The translations under genes and the position numbers were made by a program. A DNA stretch of 64,000 nt. Source: Rhizobium sp. 11515TR. Lineage in GTDB: Bacteria > Pseudomonadota > Alphaproteobacteria > Rhizobiales > Rhizobiaceae. The stretch spans positions 310,001-374,000 of the forward strand of contig NZ_CP022999.1 in assembly GCF_002277895.1 (NCBI RefSeq), in the 5' to 3' direction. The notes below the pieces were generated by a model that worked only from the letters and a program-made list of their open reading frames with translations, was not told where the DNA came from and made no database searches. The first letter of the stretch is position 1. Each line of letters opens with the position of its first letter. This document shows positions 47,587 to 59,045 of this stretch, one piece after another.

Positions 47587-48465
47587 ATGACCATTTCCTT
47601 AGAGCGAGAACCAAAGGGCCCAACCTCGATGAACGAAACCGCTATTCCGGCAATGCAGCCTTCGCCAATTCCTCCGTCTGTCAAAACACTCGCAGAATGT
47701 GAATTCGACCTCTACTATTTCGACGAGCACGGCGATGAAGAACTGGAGGTCGCAGGCCCGACGCTTTCAATGGCACTCACTAACGCTTTGCCATCGGTTG
47801 CAAGCGAAGAAGCCCACCCTCGCGCGGTGTTCGGCGCGCGGCGAACGTCCGGATCGGAGCGGTCATATGGGTGTTTTGAGGTTGTTTTCCCGGAAGAAGG
47901 TCGGCGACCGACTGATGGCTACGCGGAGTGGAATATCCGAGCCTCGGTCACCTTCGAAGACGCGATTGAAATTTTTGATGCGTCCAAAGAATTCGACACT
48001 GCAGAAGGGCTCCTTCGATGTTGTGCGCAAGAACTCGGCGACGATGAGAAGTCGGTTCAGATTATCCGAGACGGTGTCCAGAGATATCTTGTGGCGTTCG
48101 ACAATATTGCGCTGTGGGACCCTAAGGCTTCGATCGATATCGAGAATGGTCTGGACGATCTCTTCGAAGACCGCGACTGGACGCAATTCATATCCCGCGC
48201 TGAACTCCAGGTCCCGGAGGTCTCCATTTCAAACGTAGCGCTTGTCCCCCACAAGGACGCATGGCTTGTTCGTTTCGACTTCGTTAATGGCTCTGACCGC
48301 GGTACGGAGATGGAATACGTGCATCAGAAGAAAGGGCGTCTCTACGCCACGCGGTACGGCTGTAGTGCCCTGCGCTCGGCGGTCCCGGCGTTTAGGGGCC
48401 GGCAGCTTCCACGGGTGTATGATATGCTGCAGGAGGCAATTGATCTGCTTTTCAACGGCAACTGA
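47587..48465 (+). CDS. Hypothetical protein (about 292 aa)
   Basis: Starting at ATG 47587 or 47629, the protein contains AECEFDLYYFDEHGDEELEV near its start, EGLLRCCAQELGDDEKSVQI in the middle and RYGCSALRSAVPAFRGRQLP near the end. It is acidic with even codon-like composition and no signal peptide or membrane helix. No family is recognised. Neither start has a strong ribosome-binding site. Upstream from 47241 to 47586 I see no gene. It may be a genuine accessory gene of the mobile region. Function unknown. Confidence 0.55.
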   Translation: MTISLEREPKGPTSMNETAIPAMQPSPIPPSVKTLAECEFDLYYFDEHGDEELEVAGPTLSMALTNALPSVASEEAHPRAVFGARRTSGSERSYGCFEVVFPEEGRRPTDGYAEWNIRASVTFEDAIEIFDASKEFDTAEGLLRCCAQELGDDEKSVQIIRDGVQRYLVAFDNIALWDPKASIDIENGLDDLFEDRDWTQFISRAELQVPEVSISNVALVPHKDAWLVRFDFVNGSDRGTEMEYVHQKKGRLYATRYGCSALRSAVPAFRGRQLPRVYDMLQEAIDLLFNGN

Positions 48466-48536
48466 ACTTGGCCTTTCCGCGACCAGTTAGTGCACGGGAT
48501 CGGGAACAAACCCTCACGCTCCTGCATTAACTCAGA

Positions 48537-48649
48537 AGTCGGGCGTAGGCGTAATCGGAGCGCGGTGCTCTCCTCATCCTCAGGTTGCCTGGGGTCGTCT
48601 CCAGCCTTCGAGCTGCGACGCGGGGTTCGAATCCCTGCCCCGGCTGCCA
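48537..48649 (+). other. tRNA-like sequence ending in CCA (possible degenerate tRNA or attachment-site remnant)
   Basis: The 3' end reads CGGGG-TTCGAAT-CCCTG (T-arm, 48621-48637), then CCCGGCT-G-CCA to 48649. AGTCGGG at 48537-48543 can pair with CCCGGCT (7 pairs, one G-T). Between them are three successive hairpins: GAGC/GCTC (48558-48570), CTCAGG/CCTGGG (48579-48593) and GTCG..CAGC/GCTG..CGAC (48594-48619). The order mimics acceptor, D, anticodon, variable and T arms, but the total (113 nt) is too long, one extra base sits between T-arm and acceptor, and the anticodon loop is not canonical. It may be a degraded tRNA or the 3' tRNA copy left by an integrated element. Confidence 0.35.
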
Positions 48650-49546
48650 AATACCTCGGGGAATAAGTTTTTGTCGTATCAATTGGAACGTCCCACTTAG
48701 GGGGGCGTAAAATTTAGAACGCTCGGTTTCCCGCCAAAGTACTTAGCAAGTCTCATCGTCGCCTTGTCTGCGGGCCAGTTGTGTTGATTTGCGCTGAGAG
48801 TTGACCCAGGCCACGCCGGGTCAGTTCTCAGTGGCAATCAACAGCCATGAGATGAAAAACCAGACGGCCGCTTGCGGAATTGGTATCGAGGCCTTCGGTC
48901 AGCGACTGGAATTCGATACGACGGCTATGAAGCTTGCCGACGACCTCAATAAGATGACTGATTTAGCGGCTAGGCCGATCAAGCCTCCAGGCAACTAATG
49001 TCTCACCTGGGCTAAGTGTCCTGAAAGCCTTCGCGAGACCCGGGCGTTTCTTGTCCGCACCGGATAGACCATTGTCCTCGAGGACCCATTCCGTACCCTA
49101 AGGTAATGGCCACTTAGAAAAAGTTATACTGTCTGCCGGGACGGAGTTCCCATTACTTTACAATCACTTGATCGGCGTTCCTGCCAAGTTCCGTGGCCGT
49201 TGATGGCGAACTCAGCAGCTCCAGCAGCTAGAAGCAAACAGCAAGCTGATCGACAGCGCTGGAATAACTTTGTGTCTCATCGGCGATTCCCCCAAGAGCG
49301 AAGCCCTCCGACACGGGAAGACATGATCATCGCCGCTCAAGAGAACCAATTCTGGCCGCCGCGTGCTATGAGAATCGGCGTGGACCGCCTCTGCTCCAGC
49401 AACCTCCGACAATTAATTTAGGTTTTCGGCAATTTTTTAGCGTGAGATTACCCTGCCTCAGAAATATAAATGCCCTCAAGTGCGAGCTTGGTTATCGATC
49501 GCTTCCATTTGTTGAAGTAACGATCATCCCGTCGGAACAGCCGCAA
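48650..49546. other. Intergenic region before the OLD nuclease gene
   Basis: About 900 bp with no recognised gene. A 65-codon plus-strand frame at 48801-48998 (ending MTDLAARPIKPPGN) and a 73-codon frame at 49200-49421 match nothing I know and lack good ribosome-binding sites. The last ~60 bp before 49547 are moderately AT-rich and could carry the nuclease promoter. Confidence 0.35.
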
Positions 49547-49618
49547 ATGAACGACAAGAAAGCGGAAACAATTTCACTTTATCGTCCCCTTAATCAATCG
49601 GGGCGCGCATTGTTATGA
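49547..49618 (+). CDS. 23-codon leader ORF overlapping the OLD nuclease start
   Basis: ATG 49547 opens MNDKKAETISLYRPLNQSGR followed by three residues and a TGA at 49616-49618. The stop overlaps the nuclease ATG at 49615 (ATGA). The nuclease ATG itself has no well-placed ribosome-binding site, so coupled translation through this short ORF is plausible. The ORF's own site (GGAACA) is weak. Whether the peptide has a function is unknown. Confidence 0.4.
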   Translation: MNDKKAETISLYRPLNQSGRALL

Positions 49619-51417
49619 TTAGCGAAATAAGCATCAAAAACTTCCGTTCAATCTCGTCGGCGGTCATCAAGGGGGGCAGGATAACGACGTTCGTAGGCTC
49701 AAACGACGCTGGGAAGTCCAATGTTTTGCGTGCCCTGAACCTCTTTTTCAATGGCACGACTGGACACGATGAGCCGTTCGATTTCGCGAAAGACTATAAT
49801 CTTTTTGCGAAGAAGCGCGCGAAGAAAGCTGGCGAAATCGAAATCAAGCTGACCTTCACGCTCCCAAAGTCCTACCAACGTGACGGCCTTCCGACCAAGG
49901 TCGAATGGAAAAAAGTTTGGCGAGAGGAAGGTGAAGTTGATCGCCTCAGCTCGTTCAGTTATGTCGGTGGGGCAGAGATACCCGCCAGAAGCAAGGTCCC
50001 AGCGTTAATTTATCGGGTTCTTTACACCTATATTCCGGCAATCAAGGACCAGGACTTTTTCGCGGATCTGCAGGGGCGGCTTTACGACGTACTGTCAGAT
50101 GTTGCCGCGGAGCCGTTGAAAAACTCCGCCTCTAATTTTGAGAGCCAGCTTCAGATTCAGCTCGGTGAGCTGCTGCAGTCCCTGGAAACGATTTTCAAGG
50201 GGCGGGCGTTGATGAAGTTGCCCGAAAACCTCAGAGAAATCTTTGAAAATCTTGAGATTAGCTCCGGTGATATCCCACTGTCGCGCCGAGGCGATGGCAT
50301 CAAAATTAGAAATATCCCGATGATTCTTCGCTTCATCTCTGAGAAGCAGGACCAGATCCTCAATCGTGGCGGTGTCAGATATACCCATATTTGGGGCTTC
50401 GAAGAACCCGAAAACAACGTTGAAATGTCTGCTGCCTTTTCCATGGCACAGGACATGTACGACACCGTCGCGGGCCGGGAAAATCTTCAACTTTTCATGA
50501 CGACCCATTCCCCGATCTTCTACAAGATGCCCTCTCCTGAGGATAATGATAACGCCGGTATCTCGACGAACTTCGTGGAGCGGATCGATAATGAGACGTT
50601 GATCGTAAACAAAAATGCAGACGAAGTAGATATCACGATGGGGCTTATGCCGCTTCTTGCACCATATCTGGAGGACGCGAAGAAGCGACATGATGAACTT
50701 CAATCCCAGCTAAAGACGGCACATGAACTGGCGGCATTGAAGGTTCCCACTATTTTCGTAGAAGGGCCCACGGACGTCCAAGTTTTCAAGAAGGCGTGGT
50801 CGCTCTTCGGCGACCCGAACATGAAGCTTCACGTTAATGACGGCGGCAATGTTGGTTATGGGAGTGCAAACGCCTTGGCCAGTAGGTCGTTGGCTTGGCT
50901 GTTGGAAATGCGCCACCGTGCGAAGGACGACATTGTACCCGCGGTCTCTATCTTTGACGCAGATGAAGCCGGCAAGAACGCCAAAAGGGAACTTAGCGAA
51001 AATATTGCGTCGCTTGGGATACGCACGAATTTGAAATTCACGTCCCAGATTTACCCGCAGATTGAATCTGTGAGGGCACTCAACCAGCGGGGATTTGTGC
51101 TCTACGCCGATCTGGAGAGCACATACAGCGACAAACTTTGGTTGCTGGCGGAAAAGCAGGGATGGCTGGAGGATTTTGACAACGTTGGGACAAGACTTAG
51201 GCTCGAAGTGTTGCAGAGCGTCCTAAACAATGACCTAGCTAACCCATTGGACGCCTTGATCGGGGTTGAGCGACTACGCGTTCGACGGCGCTTCAGCGAC
51301 GCTGGAAAGGTGAAGATCGCGAAGCACATCGATAAGCTAAACGACGCCGATGCGACGGCAGCCCTAATTGGCTTGAAGCAGTGGATAGAGAAGACGCATG
51401 CCTGCTTGGCATCATAG
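49615..51417 (+). CDS. OLD-family ATP-dependent endonuclease (ABC-type ATPase + TOPRIM)
   Basis: The 600-residue protein starts ISEISIKNFRSISSAVIKGG. Walker A is FVGSNDAGKSN at residues 27-36, Walker B is IWGFEEPENN near 259, and the H-switch is MTTHSPIF near 296. An Asp/Glu-rich TOPRIM nuclease domain follows, with IFVEGPTDVQVF near 380 (Glu) and SIFDADEAGK near 446 (DxD). The ATPase opens or loads DNA and the TOPRIM part nicks it. The N-terminal ATPase resembles GajA of Gabija, but no UvrD-like helicase is adjacent, so this is a stand-alone (class 1-like) OLD nuclease. Possible role: phage or plasmid defence, inferred from its accessory setting. Confidence 0.88.
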   Translation: MISEISIKNFRSISSAVIKGGRITTFVGSNDAGKSNVLRALNLFFNGTTGHDEPFDFAKDYNLFAKKRAKKAGEIEIKLTFTLPKSYQRDGLPTKVEWKKVWREEGEVDRLSSFSYVGGAEIPARSKVPALIYRVLYTYIPAIKDQDFFADLQGRLYDVLSDVAAEPLKNSASNFESQLQIQLGELLQSLETIFKGRALMKLPENLREIFENLEISSGDIPLSRRGDGIKIRNIPMILRFISEKQDQILNRGGVRYTHIWGFEEPENNVEMSAAFSMAQDMYDTVAGRENLQLFMTTHSPIFYKMPSPEDNDNAGISTNFVERIDNETLIVNKNADEVDITMGLMPLLAPYLEDAKKRHDELQSQLKTAHELAALKVPTIFVEGPTDVQVFKKAWSLFGDPNMKLHVNDGGNVGYGSANALASRSLAWLLEMRHRAKDDIVPAVSIFDADEAGKNAKRELSENIASLGIRTNLKFTSQIYPQIESVRALNQRGFVLYADLESTYSDKLWLLAEKQGWLEDFDNVGTRLRLEVLQSVLNNDLANPLDALIGVERLRVRRRFSDAGKVKIAKHIDKLNDADATAALIGLKQWIEKTHACLAS

Positions 51418-51951
51418 TGGCTGTTTACTTTTCCGGCCGCCACCAGATACCTCACTGCTCCAACCTGCGGGATAGGGATGCATCCCATTGCCTCGATCTG
51501 AGACGAAACGAACTCCTCCAACGGGGAGTCGTATGCTCTGTGGATATTCAATGGCTCGAACTAGGAAGTGACCGATGCATGGAAACCGCAAAGTTCTGTC
51601 GCCCAAAGCCCGCCTTCCGAAGTCGCTCCATGACGAACTTGACCTGGAAATCCAGGGGGCTACTTCAGCGATGGGAGCTGGCCACATCGCGCTTGTCCCA
51701 ACACTATTGTTGCGGCGACACTTTGAATCCGCTTCCGTCCTTGCCGCTGTTCTCTCCGCCGTTCGAGTAGAAAGAAACGTAAGTTAGATCGCTTTCCGTC
51801 ATACACATGGATAGTTGCATAGGTTAAGGACACCTCTTTATTTTCGATTGCCGGTTCAGCTATTGCGATTCCGGCAAATTTTGCCCAAGTGTTTACTGGT
51901 AAATATCCCGAAGGCATCAATTCCTGCTCTGAGTGCCGTCCCGAGGTGAAT
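51418..51951. other. Intergenic region, no recognised gene
   Basis: 534 bp between the nuclease stop and the winged-helix regulator's GTG. Short frames on both strands match nothing recognised. The final ~130 bp have lower GC and probably hold the regulator's promoter. Confidence 0.4.
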
Positions 51952-54684
51952 GTGACTATCTATCGTTTTGGCGAATTCGAACTAGATCCCGGTCAGCGCC
52001 GGTTAAGCAGGGGCGAAGCAGCCGTACGTATCGGCGCGAGGGCTTTCGATGTGCTGGCGTGCCTGGTCGAGAAGGCAGGAACGATCGTAACGAAAGAAGA
52101 AATCATCAAGACCGTCTGGCCGAGCACATATGTCGACGAGGCTTCGCTGCGCGTCCATATGGTGGCTCTTCGCAAGGCGATCTACGATGGTGAGTCAACG
52201 CTTTGTATCGAAAGCATACCGGGTCTTGGATACAAATTTGCCAAGCCAGTTTCCACGATCACCGATGATTCCTCCGCCAGCCCTGCGCCTACGACACGCC
52301 ACGGCCTGCCGGCAACGGTCGTACGTTTGATCGGACGAGATGAATTCATCGCACAAAGTGTAGAATTGATGCGCTCGATGCGGTTGATGACGATCACAGG
52401 GCCGGGAGGCATCGGAAAAACGTCGACAGCAATCGAAATCGCCCGCTGCCTCGCCACTGAGAACAACAGCGTCGTCTTTCTCGACCTCGCAGCCCTCTCG
52501 AATGAGGAATTGATAGTCTCGCACCTGGCGTCGTCGCTTGGTCTGAGCGTCTTTTCGTCGGACCCCATGCCTGGCATCGTTCAGGCACTCGGAAACTCGC
52601 GCACCATTCTAGTGTTTGATAATTGCGAACACCTGATCGACAGCTGCGCTGGCGTTATCGATAGGCTTCTTCAACTTACACCTTCCACCTCTGTAATCGC
52701 GACAAGCCGTGAACCCTTGAGGATCGCCTCGGAGAAGGTCCGGCTCCTGCCTAGCTTGGACGTTCCGAAGAAGGACGATCTGCCGTCCGCCTGTAATGAA
52801 TTTTCCGCACTGGAACTTTTCAATGAGCGTTTGATTTTCGCCACGGGCCAGAACGGGCTTACCGAAACAAAAGACATTTCGGTTGCCGCCGATATTGTAC
52901 GCAGACTGGACGGAATCCCGCTCGCGATCGAACTGGCGGCATCACGCGTTGCAGGGCTCGGCCTTCAAAACACGGCTTCTTCCCTCAGCGATCCGATCAA
53001 CACCCTCTGGCGCGGTCGCAGGACTGCCCCTCCCCGACAGCAGACCCTGAGAGCGACAATAGAGTGGAGCTACAATCTGCTGACGATTGAGGAGCAGCTT
53101 CTACTCAACTGCCTTTCGGTTTTCGCAGGATCGTTTACAAGCGACGCGGCTTGGTCGATAGCCGAGGATTTTCTCGATAGAGAAACGTTCTCAGACGCGC
53201 TCTCCGCCCTACGGTCGAAGTCGCTAGTCTCGACGTCCCGTGGCGACGGACGTCTTCGTCTACTGGAAATGACCCGCGCCTTCGCTCGCAGGCAGCTTAG
53301 CGCAAGCGAGTTCGCTGAATCCTGCAGCCTGTCACATGCTCGTTGGGTCTGCGCGGAACTCGAACAGGCGAAAGCTGAGTGGCGAAATCTCGATAAGTTC
53401 GAGTGGCTTCAAGCGCACGGGAACCTCATAAACGATGTCCGCGCAGCGCTCGACTGGGGTTTCGACACGGGTGAACGGAAGTTGTGTTTCGAAATTACGG
53501 CTGCGTCCCATATCCTCTGGACACAACTCGGCTTGATGAACGAGCAACTGAAGATCGTCGAGCGGGCTATGGCGCTAATGGAGGGGACGGCCGACGTCGA
53601 TCCTCTGATCGAGGCCCAGCTTCGCTCTACCCTCGGCCTCGTGCTCTTCCATGTGCGAGGGTTGCGTGCTGACCAACAAGCCATCCGGGAATTCGAAAAG
53701 GCGGCCGAGATCGCAGAGACGACCGGTGACCACGTAGAGATCGTCAGGGCTCACAGTGGACGCTGCGCAATCATAACAACGCAGGGAAGATACGCGGAGG
53801 CTGCTGATATTGCGCTTCAGCTGGAGTCGAAGTTTGGCAAGCTCGCTCATGGTGCAAGCAGCAGAATCCTTGCCATGAACACCCACTTCCTTGGGCAGCA
53901 TGAGAAGACGAACCATCTTTGCACTGTTGCTGTCGAAGCCACCCGGGTGCCGATCGGCCGCACGCTGACGAGCGGTGCGGGATATGATCAAAAAACGGTC
54001 GCATTGATGTTGATGGCCAAAACCGCCTGGCTCCAGGGATTCTCCCAGCGCGCGATTTCTCTCGCGGACGAAGCTATCGCCGAAGCCCTAAACTTGGACG
54101 ATGCGATATCAATATGCCTTGCAATATATGTTTCCGCATTTCCGGTGTATTTCGGTCTGGGCGAATTTCAAGTTGCACGACATCATCTCACGCTTCTTCG
54201 AGAACTATCGACGAAACATTCGATGCTCAGGTCGCTGCTTTGGGCAGATGCATTCGAGCTGTTGCTGCCGGAATCAAACGCCACGACGAGGCAGTTTGAG
54301 ACTGCATTCGTTGGAGACACCAACGGGGCTCGGCTCGAGACGGTAATTGCGCTCGCAGGAGAGCGTTGCGGAGCCCATCTGGTGGATTGGGCGCTCGCCG
54401 GGGATGCCGGCTGGTGCCGTCCAGAGCTCCTCAGGATAAAAGGCGACATCGTTCGCCACAGCGATCCGGCAATGGCCCGTGACCTATACGCCCAAGCAAT
54501 TGCCGGCGCGATCGCTCAGAGGTCGCCGTTGTGGCAACTGAGAGCCGCCAACAGTAACGCTGAATGGCTGCAGGATGACGAACAGTCGACCTCGAAGCGG
54601 ATGATAGAGGCAGCGTTGAAGGCGTTCCCGGAGACACCGCCGAGAATAGAGCTTCAAACCGCAGAGCGCCTGCTCGCCTTATAA
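51952..54684 (+). CDS. Winged-helix DNA-binding + NB-ARC-like ATPase regulator with helical repeats
   Basis: The 910-residue protein begins with an OmpR/PhoB-type winged helix (IYRFGEFELDPGQRRLSRGE; EEIIKTVWPSTYVDEASLRV). It then has a STAND/NB-ARC-like ATPase (Walker A TITGPGGIGKTSTAIEIARC near residue 148, Walker B TILVFDNCEHLID near 220, and IDIVRRLDGIPLAIELAASR-like GxP word near 315), and a long alpha-helical C-terminus likely made of TPR-type repeats. Such proteins sense a ligand and ATP, oligomerise and then activate transcription. GTG 51952 follows GAGGTGA; a longer frame from 51889 exists. The genes it might control are the MBL hydrolase, TetR and hydrolase downstream, but this is only adjacency. 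Confidence 0.82.
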   Translation: MTIYRFGEFELDPGQRRLSRGEAAVRIGARAFDVLACLVEKAGTIVTKEEIIKTVWPSTYVDEASLRVHMVALRKAIYDGESTLCIESIPGLGYKFAKPVSTITDDSSASPAPTTRHGLPATVVRLIGRDEFIAQSVELMRSMRLMTITGPGGIGKTSTAIEIARCLATENNSVVFLDLAALSNEELIVSHLASSLGLSVFSSDPMPGIVQALGNSRTILVFDNCEHLIDSCAGVIDRLLQLTPSTSVIATSREPLRIASEKVRLLPSLDVPKKDDLPSACNEFSALELFNERLIFATGQNGLTETKDISVAADIVRRLDGIPLAIELAASRVAGLGLQNTASSLSDPINTLWRGRRTAPPRQQTLRATIEWSYNLLTIEEQLLLNCLSVFAGSFTSDAAWSIAEDFLDRETFSDALSALRSKSLVSTSRGDGRLRLLEMTRAFARRQLSASEFAESCSLSHARWVCAELEQAKAEWRNLDKFEWLQAHGNLINDVRAALDWGFDTGERKLCFEITAASHILWTQLGLMNEQLKIVERAMALMEGTADVDPLIEAQLRSTLGLVLFHVRGLRADQQAIREFEKAAEIAETTGDHVEIVRAHSGRCAIITTQGRYAEAADIALQLESKFGKLAHGASSRILAMNTHFLGQHEKTNHLCTVAVEATRVPIGRTLTSGAGYDQKTVALMLMAKTAWLQGFSQRAISLADEAIAEALNLDDAISICLAIYVSAFPVYFGLGEFQVARHHLTLLRELSTKHSMLRSLLWADAFELLLPESNATTRQFETAFVGDTNGARLETVIALAGERCGAHLVDWALAGDAGWCRPELLRIKGDIVRHSDPAMARDLYAQAIAGAIAQRSPLWQLRAANSNAEWLQDDEQSTSKRMIEAALKAFPETPPRIELQTAERLLAL

Positions 54685-54708
54685 CAGCCGGCATCTCCGA
54701 GTGAGGAT

Positions 54709-55135
54709 CTAAGCCAGCTGGTTATGTATAGCTTCGGAAATCGTTGACGAACCCTCGTCAAGACCAATGCATGCAAAACCCTTGGCGCTGTGGGAAACAC
54801 AGCACGCACCAGGTCCCGCGTAGTGCGCAGGCAACAAAACGCTGCCTCTATCGCATGCACGCTCAAGGACACCCTTACGCGTTTTCGTGGCTTGGTCAGC
54901 ATCGAAGCAGAACGCGCTGTGCCAGTCGGGGTAATAGACCTGGATCGGGTGATGAACGATGTCGCCAACAAAGAGCCCTTCCCGATCATTATCGCGTAGT
55001 GCAAAAAGAAGATGGCCAGGGGAATGGCCAGGAGAGTCTTCTGCGAAGAGGTTATCTCCGATCTGAAAACCGCCGTCGACAAGGAGCTCCTGGCGATTTT
55101 CTATGACTGGAAGGATGCTATCTTCATAAAGTAGA
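54709..55135 (-). pseudogene. Metallo-beta-lactamase-fold hydrolase, 3' part (gene split by IS21 element)
   Basis: Minus-strand frame reading LLYEDSILPVIENRQELLVD, then FAEDSPGHSPGHLLFALRDN and FVGDIVHHPIQVYYPDWHSA, ending SSTISEAIHNQLA at a TAG (54709-54711). These are the C-terminal metal-ligand words of MBL-fold hydrolases (SPGHSPGH; GDIVHH). It has no start codon of its own and is the downstream part of the gene whose 5' part is at 57469-57967. Removing 55131-57468 (element plus one target duplicate) restores the frame without change in length: 921 bases, 306 codons plus stop. Confidence 0.88.
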
Positions 55136-55194
55136 TGTCAGTACCGGAGCAATACTCCCCACTAGTGCCGTTTGAATCTTCCCCAGGTGCTGCG

Positions 55195-55234
55195 GCCGCC
55201 GGTCTTCCGGGGCGCGCCCCGGAAGACCGGCGGC
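55195..55234. repeat. 40-bp perfect palindrome near the left end of the IS21 element
   Basis: Two 20-bp arms with no spacer, centred between 55214 and 55215 (inner word GGGGCGCGCCCC). It would form a very stable hairpin in RNA just upstream of istA. It may block read-through transcription or translation from outside, limiting transposase expression. Confidence 0.85.
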
Positions 55235-55279
55235 GCGTCATCGCCGATACTCCTTCCGATGGTCGGAAGGGGGATATTG

Positions 55280-57417
<2,138 letters not shown>

Positions 57418-57468
57418 TTGGGGAATTTTACTTCGGCACTTCTGGGGAAAATTCACGCGGCATTGACA

Positions 57469-57967
57469 GTAGAGAACCCCAAGCCGCGAATGAACCGCCG
57501 CCACCTTCCGGCGAGAGCGCCTCATAGTCGGTTTTCGACATCACATATTTCGCGTTAGGAAACGTCGGAACCCAGCGCCCGTTGGAAAGGAAGGTGTTCC
57601 ATCCGACGTGATCGGCGTGAAGATGAGTACAGAGGACGTAGTCGATTTCTTCCGGGCGGACTCCGGTAGACGCAAACCTATCCATATAGGGGGTGTTCAG
57701 CATGTCGAACAAGGGAGCTCCACCTGGTCGCTGCTTGTGGTTGCCCGTGCAGGTGTCGATCAGTATCTTGTGATGTTCCGTCTCTACTAGCCAGCTGTGG
57801 CACGACATCACCAGCCTTCCGGTTTCTCGGTCGAGATAATGCGGCTCGAGCCAATTGAGATGCGGAACTACAGCGTCGGCAGACCAATCGGGGAGCAGGT
57901 CGTTGGGCATGAAAGCCGGACCACGATATTCCTCTATCCTTGTGATTTTAATCGAACCGATTTTCAT
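57469..57967 (-). pseudogene. Metallo-beta-lactamase-fold hydrolase, 5' part (gene split by IS21 element)
   Basis: ATG 57967 follows GAGG and opens MKIGSIKITRIEEYRGPAFM, then HSWLVETEHHKILIDTCTGN and the zinc-site CTHLHADHVGWN (HxHxDH). The frame runs into IS21 sequence after AAWGSLL. Joining across the target duplication continues it as GSLLYEDSILPVIENRQE, so the original gene was whole. The family hydrolyses lactones, thioesters or similar bonds using two metals; the cytoplasmic MBL group near quorum-quenching lactonases is a possible home. The gene was divergent from the TetR gene. Confidence 0.88.
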
Positions 57968-58300
57968 TTTAGGCCTCACGGTGAACCGGACAGCAAGCGA
58001 ACAGGCCGCCTCGCACAAGTATTGTATAATCCGGCATTTTAAACGATCCGATCGCGTTTTCTGTGTTTGCGCATCCGATGGGGCGTGTGTAGCGTTCAGC
58101 CGTGGTGGCGCGAGGGCTTCACCAAATCACCAAGCGTCCGCTAATTTACTTGCGCCTGACGGCTCGCCGCGCTTCTTGGAACGGTGAGATTCTTTTGAGA
58201 AGGCATCGGCTGCGCATCGAACACTACGGCAAGCATTTCGCACCTCCGCGCACTGTTATTTATACCGATGATGCTTAATGACTGCGGGAAGGAGACGCAT
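57968..58300. promoter_or_regulatory. Divergent promoter region between the MBL hydrolase and TetR genes
   Basis: 333 bp with no gene. It must contain the promoters of the disrupted MBL gene (left) and of tetR (right). TetR ribosome-binding site GAAGGAGA is at 58288-58295. I see no long palindrome; the TetR protein likely binds here. Confidence 0.5.
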
Positions 58301-58888
58301 ATGATGCCAACAACGAAAGAAAGGCTCTTCAACGCGGGGGCGGATCGTTTCCACGAACTGGGATACTCCGGTTGCAGTGTACAGGACATTGTCGATCAAG
58401 CAGGTGTCCCGAAAGCCACGTTCTACAATCACTTCAAAACCAAGGAAACCTTCGCGGTCGAGGTCGTCACGAACTACATCGCATCGACAAGACGCGACAT
58501 ACTCAAAGACCGGGGTGTCAGTCCGCTCAACCGGATCGCCCAGCACTTCAGCCACTTGCTGGAGAGCCACGAAAGAAACCGGTACAACCGGGGCTGCCTA
58601 ATCGTCAATCTGACTGCGGAAACGTCCGATAGTGTCCCCTTGCTTCGCGACACCCTGAATGCATCGCTGACGGAGTGGATCGATGTACTCGCAGATACCA
58701 TCCGGGAAGGCCAGCGCAGCGGAGAAGTCAACACCAAACATGAGCCAGATAAGCTCTCTCGCTTCCTGATAGATGGTTATGAGGGGGCGCTCTTGAGGAT
58801 GAAGCTGACCAACACCAAGCATCCACTCGAAAACTTCTACTCCATCGCGATGTCGTTGTTGGCGGCTAGCCAATTGAATGCAAAGTAA
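58301..58888 (+). CDS. TetR-family regulator
   Basis: The 195-residue protein starts ATGATG after GAAGGAGA. The TetR helix-turn-helix is plain: ERLFNAGADRFHELGYSGCS, then QDIVDQAGVPKATFYNHFKT, near residues 8-45. The C-terminal ligand domain contains RGCLIVNLTAETSDSVPLLR near 104, the TetR_C_16/AcrR-like subgroup with a conserved cysteine, which in NemR-like relatives responds to electrophiles. It diverges from the MBL hydrolase gene and precedes a Tat-exported hydrolase gene (157-bp gap). Likely represses one or both. Confidence 0.85.
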   Translation: MMPTTKERLFNAGADRFHELGYSGCSVQDIVDQAGVPKATFYNHFKTKETFAVEVVTNYIASTRRDILKDRGVSPLNRIAQHFSHLLESHERNRYNRGCLIVNLTAETSDSVPLLRDTLNASLTEWIDVLADTIREGQRSGEVNTKHEPDKLSRFLIDGYEGALLRMKLTNTKHPLENFYSIAMSLLAASQLNAK

Positions 58889-59045
58889 GCTCGACTTTCG
58901 GCGAGCGCTTCCTCGTAGGATAGTCCATTTTTCATCAGCAACTCGCTGGGCCGGACAGCCGTTGTAATGAAGGTGCAATGCGGCCGGATGTGACAATATC
59001 CGCATAACTGTTGCTATTACTTTCACTCCATCAACACTGACCGAG

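Noticed and set aside
48619-48649. Normal tRNA gene
   Set aside because: The T-arm and CCA are good, but the span to the matching acceptor strand is 113 nt, the anticodon loop is not canonical and an extra base lies before the acceptor.
49615-51951. Gabija (GajA-GajB) system
   Set aside because: GajA-like ATPase/TOPRIM features are present, but no UvrD/Rep helicase gene follows; the next 534 bp are empty and the next gene is a regulator.
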